A DNA stretch of 41,577 nucleotides from a virus: IMG/VR virus record IMGVR_UViG_3300020195_000060, positions 1-41,577 of that record, one strand, 5' to 3'. Shown in pieces: positions 17,801-22,783 of this stretch. The stretch's first letter is position 1; the number at the start of each line of letters is the position of its first letter. The notes under the pieces were generated by a model. That model did no database searches and was not told the DNA's origin. It saw only the letters and a program-made list of their open reading frames with translations. The position numbers and the translations under genes were made by a program.

Positions 17801-17878
17801 GCAGTCGAGGCGGCAGAGGTCGTGCGGGCGACACGCCGGCGCGGTGGTGGCGACTGGCCGCCCGTGGTGGCGCCATGA
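8816..17878 (+). CDS. Giant MuF-linked polyvalent/effector protein (3020 codons)
   Basis: The longest gene in the window, in the head module. In order: residues 16-60, HTHPNCRCVMVPVAKSWTELG and QSGEDVLRGM, the typical C-terminal end of a MuF head protein; 224-345, DUF3626-like (ILDDGRLKSQFE, RPIYGYIG, TVTGVDSL); 579-830, ADP-ribosyltransferase-like (LYHATT at 579, SFTTD at 615); 929-957, zinc-peptidase-like HEMLH plus EEGVAEG; 1239-1305, RelA/SpoT-like (KDTVRYTYVV, YQGLN at Y1285, EVQFHT at E1301); about 1460-2140, diverged beta-rich repeats near 100 residues apart; 2304-2309, GNAT motif RRLGIA; 2757-2784, a second HEMLH and EEGMVEG. Such multidomain proteins are thought to be packaged and injected with phage DNA to act on the host. 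All domain names are by-eye inferences. Coding character switches frame at about 16640-16835, so the end may be a separate gene. Confidence 0.8.
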   Translation: MAEAVAARVPVVDYMHTHPNCRCVMVPVAKSWTELGYPEIDAAIASGELDGPAKTQSGEDVLRGMSVRQQQRTLGRGRWGAWRGSTVPGAPEGVGLPLSRFYVDRYNEEWGWMLQLRNFESTMTELAQETSPEVAEAVRTWRYPPKQLVRQYRSEMPLPALPPAVAETVREETEIAMGRWQTKIATEIADDIGEEVATDDARVDAKIVQLNAAVRAALDPVKTEVRIRVPEAVLGSILDDGRLKSQFEVGRSRGMFDPDTRANTERIRFGYEAVWPDGNPLNRIEFPVEQRPIYGYIGDVWEDGATDHYGNVVIRLRDTVDARTTVTGVDSLIFGTRTEYSQAAAVPYVEPTIAMMPTLRGAADVLDSRNLEDLGLGEYIEAQVHGQVTLDDIAEVVFTESLPEAFIGDAIDEDDFTEMQTNANQGRERREQLKTRLTELGIQWRTVPTWNEDRVAGKAVDPKPAIAKPTAKPRAVARETRTPVRRRAAAPAPMYGPVESAWVDPGEKPNERMPEDITSWPNDVAMEWFDAKRKLVQAWTNAIQTGLSMGLITKEDAVERGWDYPSGRIDSIGPLPATLYHATTAVSAIMATGLKTRDELSGVTALGGGPTDTISFTTDRAIAVRIAEVFIEAHDVLTGALTFETLVERAEAGGFLNEWIGSVVGGRDLPVGPEGDARRATFYRLFRDRLKYERASFPLPANELPAGSIPDADAASVGGDGVVRYYAWDRPMTEDEYLEDLFDAWRGPYNTWQEVKGGPMDPLFFSPDIEALKRMDVSQVGVVEGTPVPGAVGVQVSSLGEWRTWAGAAVTVQQMVMQGPAVAVEEAVRSEEEQPEAGPPADYVPAPIGLRLDRPKDPQRARVFDTALVAREAIAKALGINPSESRWSGDVIIESNSYPRGGYFNWEGSLAIRDATEQSIARRIGLVVHEMLHAASAGSHPAAYRVWPGWEEGVAEGLTQILVGEVATTMGYDAASVNETRGIEGYAEYTGPLETIRGLLGMTPEAFYVGLIRTPIMDRPKQVKDWAYDKLTTPNDWRRVWAAVRALDTANPIASEEYRAPERMGRRGRLRDLSDVVEELRLLVDMPAPSFYGPMLNLPGRDVANRLQEYLNAYQETRQALTPEEREATREQNNRLLRQLGGVGASGTVSVDGFGFGVAPADTRSLNEVARSAYQQAVVAEPGITADVVEIGAALGLDPDYEGRVLDNRLKSELSLRRKIGNDAAAEAVTFEQAAANLKDTVRYTYVVEVEGYAASYRATEAAFLARGYTLLRTKNFWHPEPRQYQGLNSVFISPTGMPVEVQFHTADSLRAKNLNHELKDEFELATTTEERREELLQQMLDNQAPIPDPPDVYGIGESVDRTPMLGPVESIIEGAIGSAAQSAFTVVIPDLNTARLETRLHAVEPSWNIRRNQRELDELVLVFGFPTTGQEGTVLRSDSGRFPVYVTYAIGTGEPLSAYQDGNLILGASVNQSVVTGMYQQVLAREGTAGLTPAEKVDAGPTLTLGGAGVVDFEIGRVTPAEVEAEAESDWGRAPDSVPWTDLVSNVMLDYPTDVSKAGTIERIAWVGGRAFDGTEGWVSYIRRDSLGVAAAIYAIDVVNGAPRFAELAFHPDYPNMLTPDTTRELRRHAWLDGFASPPAPAPERTLVRANATRRMRLRTSWNDSTRRENELAADLTGDLTNQLVAFSNGVGYFNADSRLVMFRRNGERVILVSPDVTNPDDAELLAIFNRTPFPTTPAPTGVPVSYISRERGRWESVWSAYGTAIRADAHWSDPGVWELDVEGQPIRYWVTTEGVAGVWELHIDGDGSVSLNPDFDMTGLDDAAITARFSIEPNTRPTVVAGLGRERAAVTIERVSSPDFTRRAIALGLPTHMSGRVGRAMQALTTSIGTQVLALFDGGALQAFRVDHGDRVHGDRVAIVTDDASPLTDAVLHSYLAAAPGVVVTPPDPLMVDDDVLWADLGARSTVRAGEDIIAETPDGLLVYYALGLATATKDTATGVIRYRSAIGPVAARAVWSDPNVDGSTGSAPAAPAPAAELPADWDEAVGSFILDRWDGTNITGTVTVTEWDRSNPVEDGPAGAIVRIPPPGGNVVMYASYDGLGKPDGFLFLPSDDDGELGIVVTRPGLDDITSGAIASELRTRARQAVFILSATWARANEAQRQTVGVRVFIPPPAPIQIIIPPLAPRPAMPTVAGMGYDAIQTDYDFDATMNTVAGGMEQDGQVNDISEVLDGPPNTFALHGPYSSPWSGETNGGVVYYGPHGGAVAVAHIGMAQGGQTTPDNPDGMRSTGVHYIKVHPSFRRLGIATRLYEWATLAGLQIEEESGLHGLTTDGGRYWSARRAKPFSRVSMAVSRMRPELGDATTFDDVIHLRKNKVIAEATDALPKELAADGVDLIEGAPAAYFLGRPGSAYGTASPSATLPSEIGKANIKRVIPASNPVIGRFENGAEPSQTIEIDPTEATLDDIDFAGAYAVRRNKQDAVITTLVGDVFERLGLPANGVSIRIEGIPLGRMAEVFADVGVIVPMATIHDATGMVEFSSYDAMLTDEVRAAFATLAQKYGATMNVLPAHIRWYWHDQETLDAAKEWFSGPQDASFLANAIKSRLVAAGDARRAKRIRARRRRSRVRPGEGDGAGGAPSGDGLAASDDARAQPLARRAFPAGAIRLDPDLTRPLRGESTFLLGEVRTQAAGVLAEVEAATGLVNVNWTGRVKWLVPGGKHDGAQAALGWDGTLYVDKNLLLSTDTEALRHVLVHEMLHAVSQTTAENFQRDPLMEEGMVEGLARDITGYTTTAYQTALTAWEQLRQAMDVPKRTFYAKVLAEPLETRREVLRDWAAARMGVPEGYRAVVLATFRSEGAGDAGQRTMLALDAFRILLGKPADSFWRDIAQSADPWRAMMALSADVRDAAERNGWPSWAGALGIAVGFVRDIAEVDGRPWPQLAMDIIAGRVTLAQAGASVHGAVPPDGAAPAVRAMRERRTKRALEKRMSRRMAVEAAEVVRATRRRGGGDWPPVVAP
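16590..16835 (+). CDS. Overlapping frame, better coding signal than the giant gene here
   Basis: 81 residues from GTG 16590, in a different frame from the giant gene, with AAAGGAA 8-10 bases upstream. It reads as a normal protein (SLREMLDAQSASERADAVAAF, then a Pro/Ser-rich end), and most of its codons end in G or C. The giant frame across the same bases turns Arg-rich (RRAKRIRARRRRSR) with many A/T third bases. Either this is a separate small gene embedded in an accidentally open frame, or a one-base change moved the real frame and the upstream protein truly ends at 16835. Confidence 0.5.
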   Translation: MDPKTPASSPTPSSPALSLREMLDAQSASERADAVAAFDRARATGLEAHRAGTVSPRVTMLVPSLLPDEPSLPEPSDSTPT

Positions 17879-18108
17879 AGGACCAGCCGGCCATCCGCAA
17901 GCTCGTGCGCAACCGCATCCTCGGCGCTCGTACGCCCACGGACATCACCGAGGCCGAGGCGCTTCTCGACGAGTGGCTGGCCGCGCACCCCGACGACGAG
18001 GCCGTGCGCATCGAGGCGTCCGGTCTCCAGCGCATGAAGGACGCCCTGCGGCTCATCGACGCCGGCAAGGGCGATGAACGAGACCCGCGGAAGCGAGTCC
18101 TATCGTGA
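17875..18108 (+). CDS. Small helical hypothetical protein
   Basis: 77 residues from an ATG that overlaps the giant gene stop (ATGA), indicating coupling. The sequence is mostly helical and charged (IRKLVRNRILGA, EAEALLDEWLAAHPDDEAV, QRMKDALRLIDAGK). Its closeness to the giant gene could mean a chaperone or antidote role, but nothing in the sequence proves this. The stop overlaps the GTG at 18105 that precedes the next gene. Confidence 0.55.
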   Translation: MKDQPAIRKLVRNRILGARTPTDITEAEALLDEWLAAHPDDEAVRIEASGLQRMKDALRLIDAGKGDERDPRKRVLS

Positions 18109-18119
18109 TGGAGGAACCC

Positions 18120-18311
18120 ATGAGTCTCACGACCGACGAGCTAGCCCGCTACCCGACGTGGACACCGCGGGCGAGCCGCTGGGTGACTGAGGTCGAGGCC
18201 GTCATCGAAGTCGAGGTCGAGGAGCAGGTGAGCAATGCGTTCACGTTCTGGCTGTTTAGCCTCGCGGCGGGCACCATCGCCGGCATCGCTGTAGGTCTGG
18301 CCGTCGCGTGA
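18120..18311 (+). CDS. Small single-pass membrane protein
   Basis: 63 residues. ATG 18120 is preferred because GGAGGAA lies 5-6 bases before it; a GTG at 18105 would add five residues. The N-terminal 40 residues are acidic and helical (VEAVIEVEVEEQV) and residues about 43-62 (TFWLFSLAAGTIAGIAVGLAVA) form one transmembrane helix. Its stop overlaps the next GTG. Function unknown. Confidence 0.55.
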   Translation: MSLTTDELARYPTWTPRASRWVTEVEAVIEVEVEEQVSNAFTFWLFSLAAGTIAGIAVGLAVA

Positions 18312-18562
18312 AGACCGCCGTCGCGGCCGATGCGCCTGAGCCGACCGAGCCGAACATGGTCACGACCTCGGCGACAACAAGCGTCGCATCGTTCACTCTC
18401 ACCAACCTGACTCTTGCCGCGATGCCCAAGGCGCCCCTGACGTCGATGGCCTTTCAGTCCGCCGTCGCTGCGTGGGCGGCGCAGTTCGGCGCGGGCGGCT
18501 CGGCGCGGCTCACGGTCCGAGAACGCCCGGAGGGGTTCCTCTTTGAGCTGTGGGACCAGTGA
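18308..18562 (+). CDS. Hypothetical protein
   Basis: 84 residues from a GTG coupled to the preceding stop. The first 25 residues are Ala/Pro/Thr-rich and probably flexible; the rest has a small folded look (AFQSAVAAWAAQFG, ARLTVRERPEGFLFELWD). No family was recognised. It lies in the head module before the scaffold gene. Confidence 0.5.
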   Translation: MKTAVAADAPEPTEPNMVTTSATTSVASFTLTNLTLAAMPKAPLTSMAFQSAVAAWAAQFGAGGSARLTVRERPEGFLFELWDQ

Positions 18563-18834
18563 GGGTCGTGGCCCAGCGCGGCGGGCCGGGACTGCTCCTC
18601 GTGCAGACGCGCGTCGTCGACAAGCTGGCGTGGGGCCGTATCTGGAACGTACATCGCGGCGAGATGGGCCGAGAGACGCCTGTCGATGCAATCCTGAAGT
18701 TCGGATACTGGGAGGCGTACACTGGCCCGCAGCCGAGCGCCGAAGCTATGGCGTCCGCGAGGGCAATAGGAGGGTTCGATGGCGACAGCCAAGGCCGACA
18801 AGGCCAACGAGGTCAGTCCCGAGCATCCCGGTAA
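18559..18834 (+). CDS. Hypothetical protein overlapping the next gene
   Basis: 91 residues from GTG 18559 overlapping the preceding stop. The first 70 residues (RVVAQRGGPGLLLVQTRVVD, ILKFGYWEAYTGPQPSAEA) look like a real fold. The last 18 residues (GDSQGRQGQRGQSRASR), which overlap the next gene by 56 bases, look like an out-of-frame tail, so an ancestral stop may have been lost. Function unknown. Confidence 0.5.
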   Translation: MRVVAQRGGPGLLLVQTRVVDKLAWGRIWNVHRGEMGRETPVDAILKFGYWEAYTGPQPSAEAMASARAIGGFDGDSQGRQGQRGQSRASR

Positions 18835-19132
18835 CGACGTGATGCCATCGGTCAACAACAACGACCCGGTTCAGGTAGCCCCGGCTCCTGCCGCGGACCC
18901 TGCCGAGGGCCAGAAGGACGCTGCCAACGACGAGCAGCTCAACGAGAACCCGCAGCCCGAGGTGGCCGTCGGTCCCGACCGCGGCAAGAAGCTCGAAGCG
19001 GCCGGCTCCGCGCAGGACTCCCACAAGTCCGGCATCCGCACCAGCGTCAACACGGTCTGGTGCCCCGAGGACGGCCTCGGCCATCCCATCGGGACGCAGG
19101 TCTGCCCCGCCTGCGGAACCAAGCTGAAGTGA
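18779..19132 (+). CDS. Disordered protein with C-terminal zinc ribbon-like motif
   Basis: 117 residues; ATG 18779 has AGGAGG 5 bases upstream. Residues 1-85 are Ala/Pro/Asp/Glu-rich and probably unstructured. The end carries CPEDG...CPACGTKLK, a four-cysteine zinc-ribbon pattern. A flexible acidic arm plus zinc ribbon could bind a structural or nucleic-acid partner; that is speculative. The stop overlaps the following small membrane gene. Confidence 0.55.
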   Translation: MATAKADKANEVSPEHPGNDVMPSVNNNDPVQVAPAPAADPAEGQKDAANDEQLNENPQPEVAVGPDRGKKLEAAGSAQDSHKSGIRTSVNTVWCPEDGLGHPIGTQVCPACGTKLK

Positions 19133-19209
19133 GCATCGAGCGCGCCATCGTCATCGGCATCCTCGTGGTCATCTTCATCATCGTGCTGAAGGCGCTCAAC
19201 GTCTTCTGA
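19129..19209 (+). CDS. 26-residue membrane peptide
   Basis: GTG 19129 overlaps the previous stop (GTGA). After a short charged start (VSIER), nearly all of the peptide is a hydrophobic helix (AIVIGILVVIFIIVLKALNVF). It is the last gene before the hairpin at 19221. The coupling, the helix and its tight position support a real gene; role unknown. Confidence 0.45.
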   Translation: MSIERAIVIGILVVIFIIVLKALNVF

Positions 19210-19220
19210 CCGCAGGCCCA

Positions 19221-19264
19221 TTCAGGCCCGCCGCTTCCTTCGGCAGGAGAGCGGCGGGCCTGAA
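19221..19264 (+). terminator. Strong hairpin, 15-bp perfect stem
   Basis: TTCAGGCCCGCCGCT (19221-19235) and its exact complement (19250-19264) with a 14-base loop, 11 bases after a stop codon. There is no U tract, so it may end transcription weakly or stabilise RNA ends upstream of the scaffold and capsid genes. Confidence 0.7.
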
Positions 19265-19285
19265 CATTCCCTCTGGAGGTAACCC

Positions 19286-19531
19286 GTGGAAGCCCTCAAC
19301 CTTGGCCGCGTCGGCCACTACCACGTACCGTCGGGCGTCGAGGCTGGCTCATGCCAGATGGCGCTCGTGGCCCACGTCGAGACCGAGGCGACCGGACAGC
19401 AGCTCGTGAACCTGATGGTCGCGCAGCAGGACGGGGATACCTTCACTCGGCAGGACGTTCCAGCCATGCTCCCGCCGTCCCCCGAGCGCGCGTCGTTCCA
19501 CCTCAATCGGGACTGCCCCCACCGGCGCTAA
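19286..19531 (+). CDS. Hypothetical protein before scaffold
   Basis: 81 residues from a GTG with GGAGGTAA directly upstream, a very good ribosome site. It has a central HVETEATGQQLVNLMVAQQDG segment and a CPHRR end. It lies between the hairpin at 19221 and the scaffold gene, so it probably belongs to the capsid transcript. No known family was recognised. Confidence 0.6.
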   Translation: MEALNLGRVGHYHVPSGVEAGSCQMALVAHVETEATGQQLVNLMVAQQDGDTFTRQDVPAMLPPSPERASFHLNRDCPHRR

Positions 19532-19579
19532 GGTCTCGCGCAAACTCGTACTTGCATTCACGTAGCAGGAAGGAATACG

Positions 19580-20248
19580 ATGCCCGAAGCAAACCCCACT
19601 GGCACCGTCGGGCTGGACCCGAACGTGTCAGACCCGCCGGCCGGGACCGAGGGCACTCCGCAGGACGGAGCGTCGGATGGAAGTGGCATCACTGATGTCG
19701 TGGTCCTCCAGAAAGAGCTGGCGAAGGTTCGGCGAGAGGCGGCTGAGAACCGGGTGAAGCTGAAGGCGTTTGAGGACGTCAAGGCCGAGTCCGACAAGGC
19801 CCAACTCACCGAGCAGCAGCGCACCGAGCGTCGCGCAGCCGAGCTGGAGCAAAAGCTGGTACTGGCCGAAGCCAAGGCGCGCACGAAGGCTCTGGAAGCC
19901 GCAGTCGCCAAGGCAGCGACCAAGCTCGGCATCGTTGACCCCGATGCGGCGGTGAAGCTACTCGATGCCGAGTCCCTCGAACTGGACGACGATGGGGAAC
20001 CGAAGAATATCGACGTGGCGCTGAAGGCTCTGGTCAAGGAGCGCCCGTGGTTGGCCTCGAAGCCCGAGACTCCGACCCCGGGCTCCGTGAACGGAGCCGC
20101 TGGTGGCGAGGCTGGTCCTCCCCCGAAGCTCACGGCCGACGAACTCGCGGCTGCGCAACGGGCCGGCATGACGCCGGAGCGTTACGAGAAGCTGAAGGGC
20201 GTCAAGACACTGGACGACTGGAAGAAAGCCCAGCCGCCAGCGAAGTAG
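19580..20248 (+). CDS. Scaffolding protein
   Basis: 222 residues; ATG preceded by AGGAAGGAA. Scaffolds guide capsid assembly and are then removed. Evidence: disordered acidic N-terminus, long coiled coil (residues about 38-110, VVLQKELAKVRREAAENRV, AAELEQKLVLAEAKARTKAL), a KLGIVDPDAAVKLLD segment typical of phage scaffolds, a Pro/Gly linker and a short basic helical end, with position shortly before the capsid genes. An upstream CATTCACGTAG is shared with the promoter at 36241, but no good -35 is seen here. Confidence 0.8.
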   Translation: MPEANPTGTVGLDPNVSDPPAGTEGTPQDGASDGSGITDVVVLQKELAKVRREAAENRVKLKAFEDVKAESDKAQLTEQQRTERRAAELEQKLVLAEAKARTKALEAAVAKAATKLGIVDPDAAVKLLDAESLELDDDGEPKNIDVALKALVKERPWLASKPETPTPGSVNGAAGGEAGPPPKLTADELAAAQRAGMTPERYEKLKGVKTLDDWKKAQPPAK

Positions 20249-20282
20249 GCGGGGCAGCCCGCCATGGAGGTACAGAGGGGAC

Positions 20283-20699
20283 ATGCCGGGCTTCACGTTT
20301 CGCTACCGGACTTCCGGTGGTGCTCCGACCATCAAGGTTCTGAAGGCCAAGGACACCGAGACGCTCTCGAAGGGCGACCTCCTCAATCTGGAGTCGGGTG
20401 AGGTCGACCTTCTGGCGACCGCCGACACCGCCGCGCTCGGGGTCTGCCTCGACACGGGCGCCCGGACCGACTCCACGACCGACGTGACGTTCATCGCCGA
20501 TGACGACGCCGTGTACGCCGTCACGGACGCGAACGCGCGTCTGGCCGGAGCGACGCTCGATGTCGCTGGAGCCACGAGCGCGCAGACCGTTGCGGCCAGC
20601 TCGAACAAGAACTTCGTCGTCGTCGCCCCGTCGAGCGCCGCCGAGGAGACCCTCGTGCGCTTCAACGTCGGCAAGCATCACGACAACGTCGCCCTGTAA
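20283..20699 (+). CDS. Probable capsid decoration/stabilisation protein
   Basis: 138 residues with CAGAGGGG 3 bases before the ATG. The sequence is beta-rich and hydrophilic (TIKVLKAKDTETLSKGDLLNL, then ALGVCLDTGARTDSTTDVTF and VTDANARLAGATLDVAG), matching the style of small phage cement proteins encoded between scaffold and major capsid. It would bind the outer capsid surface. An alternative is an unknown minor head protein. Confidence 0.6.
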   Translation: MPGFTFRYRTSGGAPTIKVLKAKDTETLSKGDLLNLESGEVDLLATADTAALGVCLDTGARTDSTTDVTFIADDDAVYAVTDANARLAGATLDVAGATSAQTVAASSNKNFVVVAPSSAAEETLVRFNVGKHHDNVAL

Positions 20700-20708
20700 G
20701 CGGCCTGA

Positions 20709-20718
20709 GAGAGAGGGG
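20709..20718 (+). promoter_or_regulatory. GAGAGAGGGG ribosome-binding cassette
   Basis: This exact 10-mer precedes the major capsid gene (20709-20718), the gene at 21756 (21732-21741), the gene at 22389 (22370-22379) and the second major tail gene (25650-25659). Spacing to the start is 8-9 bases, except 14 at 21756. It looks like a copied strong translation signal for abundant structural proteins. Confidence 0.65.
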
Positions 20719-20726
20719 AATACCCA

Positions 20727-21662
20727 ATGACCATGGCCGCCGCCAACTGGGCGGAACTGCTCACGCCACAGACCACGGAAGCGTTCTACACCGGGTTCAC
20801 CGACAGCGGACGGCGCTCGTCGATGGTGGAGTCCATCTACCGCATGGAGACCTCGGAGCGCGCATTCGAGGAGCACATCGGTATCGGCCAGTTCTCCTCG
20901 CAGGGCTGGGAGTTCGAGAAGACCGGGCGCGTCGAGTACGACGACCGGAACAAGGGCTACGCCAAGCGGTTCACGCACGTCGAGTTCGCCAAGGGCTTCA
21001 TCGTCCAGCGGCGCCTCATCGACGACAATCTCACGAGCGTCGTCTTCGACGATGCACGCGAGCTGGGTGACGCTGCTTTCCGCAAGCGCGAGAAGTCGGC
21101 CGCCGCCATCTTCAACAACGCGTTCACCGACTCCGGCACCGACGCCGAGGGCTTCGCCATCGCTGGAGCCGACAGCGTCGGTCTGGCCTCGACCGCCCAC
21201 CCGTACAACCCGGGCGATACGACGACGCAGTCGAACGAGGGCACGCTCGCGCTGACGAAGGACAACCTGCGGTCGGTGCGACAGGACCATATGTCCTTCG
21301 TCGACGACCGGGGCGACATCCTCAACATCATGCCCGACACCCTTCTGGTTCCGCCGGAACTGGAAGACGACGCGCTGACCCTCATGCGCTCCTCGATGGA
21401 CCCGACCTCGGCGAACGGGGCCATCAACCCGCAGGCCGGCCGCTTCAACGTGATGACGTGGCACTACCTGACGGACGCCAACGCGTGGTTCCTCATCGAC
21501 TCGGCCCGGATGAAGCGTGACCTCATCTGGTACGAGCGCATCCCGGTCGAGTTCGGCCGCGAGGAGGACTTCGACACCTTCCAGACGAAGTTCCGCGCGT
21601 ACATGCGCTACAGCCGCGGCTTCCGCGACTACCGCTGGGTGTTCGGCCAGAACCCGAGCTAG
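20727..21662 (+). CDS. Major capsid protein (Mu gpT/HK97-fold type)
   Basis: 311 residues; ATG 20727 lies 8 bases after GAGAGAGGGG, and an in-frame ATG at 20733 is the alternative. It follows scaffold and decoration genes and is followed by a strong hairpin, as expected for the most abundant product. N-terminal segment AELLTPQTTEAFYTGFTDSG, the motif GYAKRFTHVEFAKGFIVQRRL (E-loop-like region), then SAAAIFNNAFTDSG and the C-terminal YSRGFRDYRWVFG resemble Mu gpT-like major head subunits. The length fits the HK97 fold without an additional protease domain. Confidence 0.82.
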   Translation: MTMAAANWAELLTPQTTEAFYTGFTDSGRRSSMVESIYRMETSERAFEEHIGIGQFSSQGWEFEKTGRVEYDDRNKGYAKRFTHVEFAKGFIVQRRLIDDNLTSVVFDDARELGDAAFRKREKSAAAIFNNAFTDSGTDAEGFAIAGADSVGLASTAHPYNPGDTTTQSNEGTLALTKDNLRSVRQDHMSFVDDRGDILNIMPDTLLVPPELEDDALTLMRSSMDPTSANGAINPQAGRFNVMTWHYLTDANAWFLIDSARMKRDLIWYERIPVEFGREEDFDTFQTKFRAYMRYSRGFRDYRWVFGQNPS

Positions 21663-21684
21663 GCCCGGGCGGGGCAACCATCTG

Positions 21685-21723
21685 ACGGCCCGGTCGAGTA
21701 GGAGGGTGACTCGACCGGGCCGT
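21685..21723 (+). terminator. Strong hairpin after major capsid gene
   Basis: ACGGCCCGGTCGAGT (21685-21699) pairs exactly with 21709-21723 around a 9-base loop. It begins 22 bases after the capsid stop, with no U tract after it. It could reduce readthrough or protect the capsid mRNA. Confidence 0.7.
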
Positions 21724-21755
21724 TGCTCACTGAGAGAGGGGTTGACGCAGACATC

Positions 21756-22199
21756 ATGGGTACGACGAACTTCCCTGATGGCATCTCGGCTGGTGCCGGG
21801 GCAGCCATCACCACTTCGGACGGCATCTACAGCGGCCACCGCCGCAAGGTCAACCTTGCTGCCGCCACGCAGTCGCTCACCGCGGCCCAGTCCGCCGAGA
21901 AGTTCGTCGGAGCCGTGGACGCTGTGTTCACCCTGCCGGCAGCCTCGGCGGCCACGGCGGGCGTCTGGTACGAGTTCGAGACCGGGTCACTGAGTGCCGC
22001 CACCGGGCTCTCTGTCTCGCCTGCGGCGGCTGACGCCATCGGCGGCGACGGCATGACCTCGGTGATTGACAAGGACATCATCAACACTGGCGCGACCGAC
22101 CGACTCGGCGACTCGGTTCGTATCTACTGCACGGGTGTCGCGGGCACCACGGCATGGCGCGTCGAGACCGTCGTCGGGGCGTGGGCCAAGGAAGCGTAG
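21756..22199 (+). CDS. Probable minor head/decoration protein
   Basis: 147 residues. ATG 21756 follows GAGAGAGGGG at a long spacing of 14 bases. The product is beta-rich and Ala/Thr/Gly-rich (KVNLAAATQSLTAAQSAEKFVGAVDAVFTLPAASA, read here as separate short strands, then TGLSVSPAAADAIGG and AWRVETVVGAWAKE), in the style of small structural proteins that coat capsids or form trimeric beta assemblies. Its place right after the capsid gene supports a virion role. No specific family is claimed. Confidence 0.55.
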   Translation: MGTTNFPDGISAGAGAAITTSDGIYSGHRRKVNLAAATQSLTAAQSAEKFVGAVDAVFTLPAASAATAGVWYEFETGSLSAATGLSVSPAAADAIGGDGMTSVIDKDIINTGATDRLGDSVRIYCTGVAGTTAWRVETVVGAWAKEA

Positions 22200-22203
22200 T
22201 CCG

Positions 22204-22383
22204 GTGAGTGAAGCCGAGAAGGCCCGGCGGTACGAGAAGTCGTACCCGGGCGCGGTCAACGACGAGTCGCAGGCGGCGGCTCGTCAGGACCGGATGGACT
22301 ACAAGGACCGGCAGCAGGGCGGACGGCGAGGCTCGCGCTTCGTCTCCGTGCCCGAGCTGCCGTGGCATCGAGAGAGGGGCTGA
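22204..22383 (+). CDS. Small charged hypothetical protein
   Basis: 59 residues from GTG 22204, shortly after the previous stop. It is strongly charged and probably helical or disordered (SEAEKARRYEKSYPGAVN, DRMDYKDRQQGGRRGSRF). Its 3' end contains the GAGAGAGGGG ribosome site of the next gene. It is probably a small head-associated protein by context; no motif is known. Confidence 0.5.
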   Translation: MSEAEKARRYEKSYPGAVNDESQAAARQDRMDYKDRQQGGRRGSRFVSVPELPWHRERG

Positions 22384-22388
22384 GACGC

Positions 22389-22745
22389 GTGCAGTACGAC
22401 CGGGTTGCCATCACGACCGACGGCGCGGGCGCTGCCACGGTCTACTCCAAGCCGTTCGCTGGCCTCATCGCGGGCATCTATCTGGAGCGGGACGCAGTCA
22501 CGCCGCCGGACGGGACCGCTGACTTCACCATCACCGACCACGCGACCGGCGCCGCCATCGTGACGGCCACCAACCTCGCGGCTTCTGCGCGGTTCGTTCC
22601 TGCCGAGCTGGCTGACGACCTCGCCGGGGCGGACCGGGCCGGCGTCCCGGCGCTCATCCCGGTGCATGGTGCCATCAAGATTGTGGTCGCTCAGGGTGGC
22701 GCGTCCAAGCTCGCCTACGCGCACATCTACGTGAGGGACTGCTAG
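22389..22745 (+). CDS. Probable small structural protein
   Basis: 118 residues from GTG 22389, with GAGAGAGGGG 9 bases upstream. It starts MQYDRVAITTDGAGAATVYS, followed by a beta-rich pattern (FAGLIAGIYLERD, DGTADFTITDHATG) and ends IKIVVAQGGASKLAYAHIYVRD. Such small beta proteins with ITTDGSG-type starts are common in phage head regions as cement-like components. The family is not certain. Confidence 0.55.
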   Translation: MQYDRVAITTDGAGAATVYSKPFAGLIAGIYLERDAVTPPDGTADFTITDHATGAAIVTATNLAASARFVPAELADDLAGADRAGVPALIPVHGAIKIVVAQGGASKLAYAHIYVRDC

Positions 22746-22783
22746 ACCAGCTCGGGTCGGACCATGAGCCAGCGGAGGAACTG

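Noticed and set aside
19221-19264. Attachment-site or origin interpretation of the large inverted repeats at 19221, 21685 and 37317
   Set aside because: All three lie just downstream of stop codons with short loops, fitting hairpin terminators or mRNA stabilisers; no iterons or AT-rich region is present.
21742-21758. TTGACG before the gene at 21756 as a -35 element
   Set aside because: The ATG lies only 14 bases away, so no -10 and start site could fit before it; it is just the spacer after GAGAGAGGGG.
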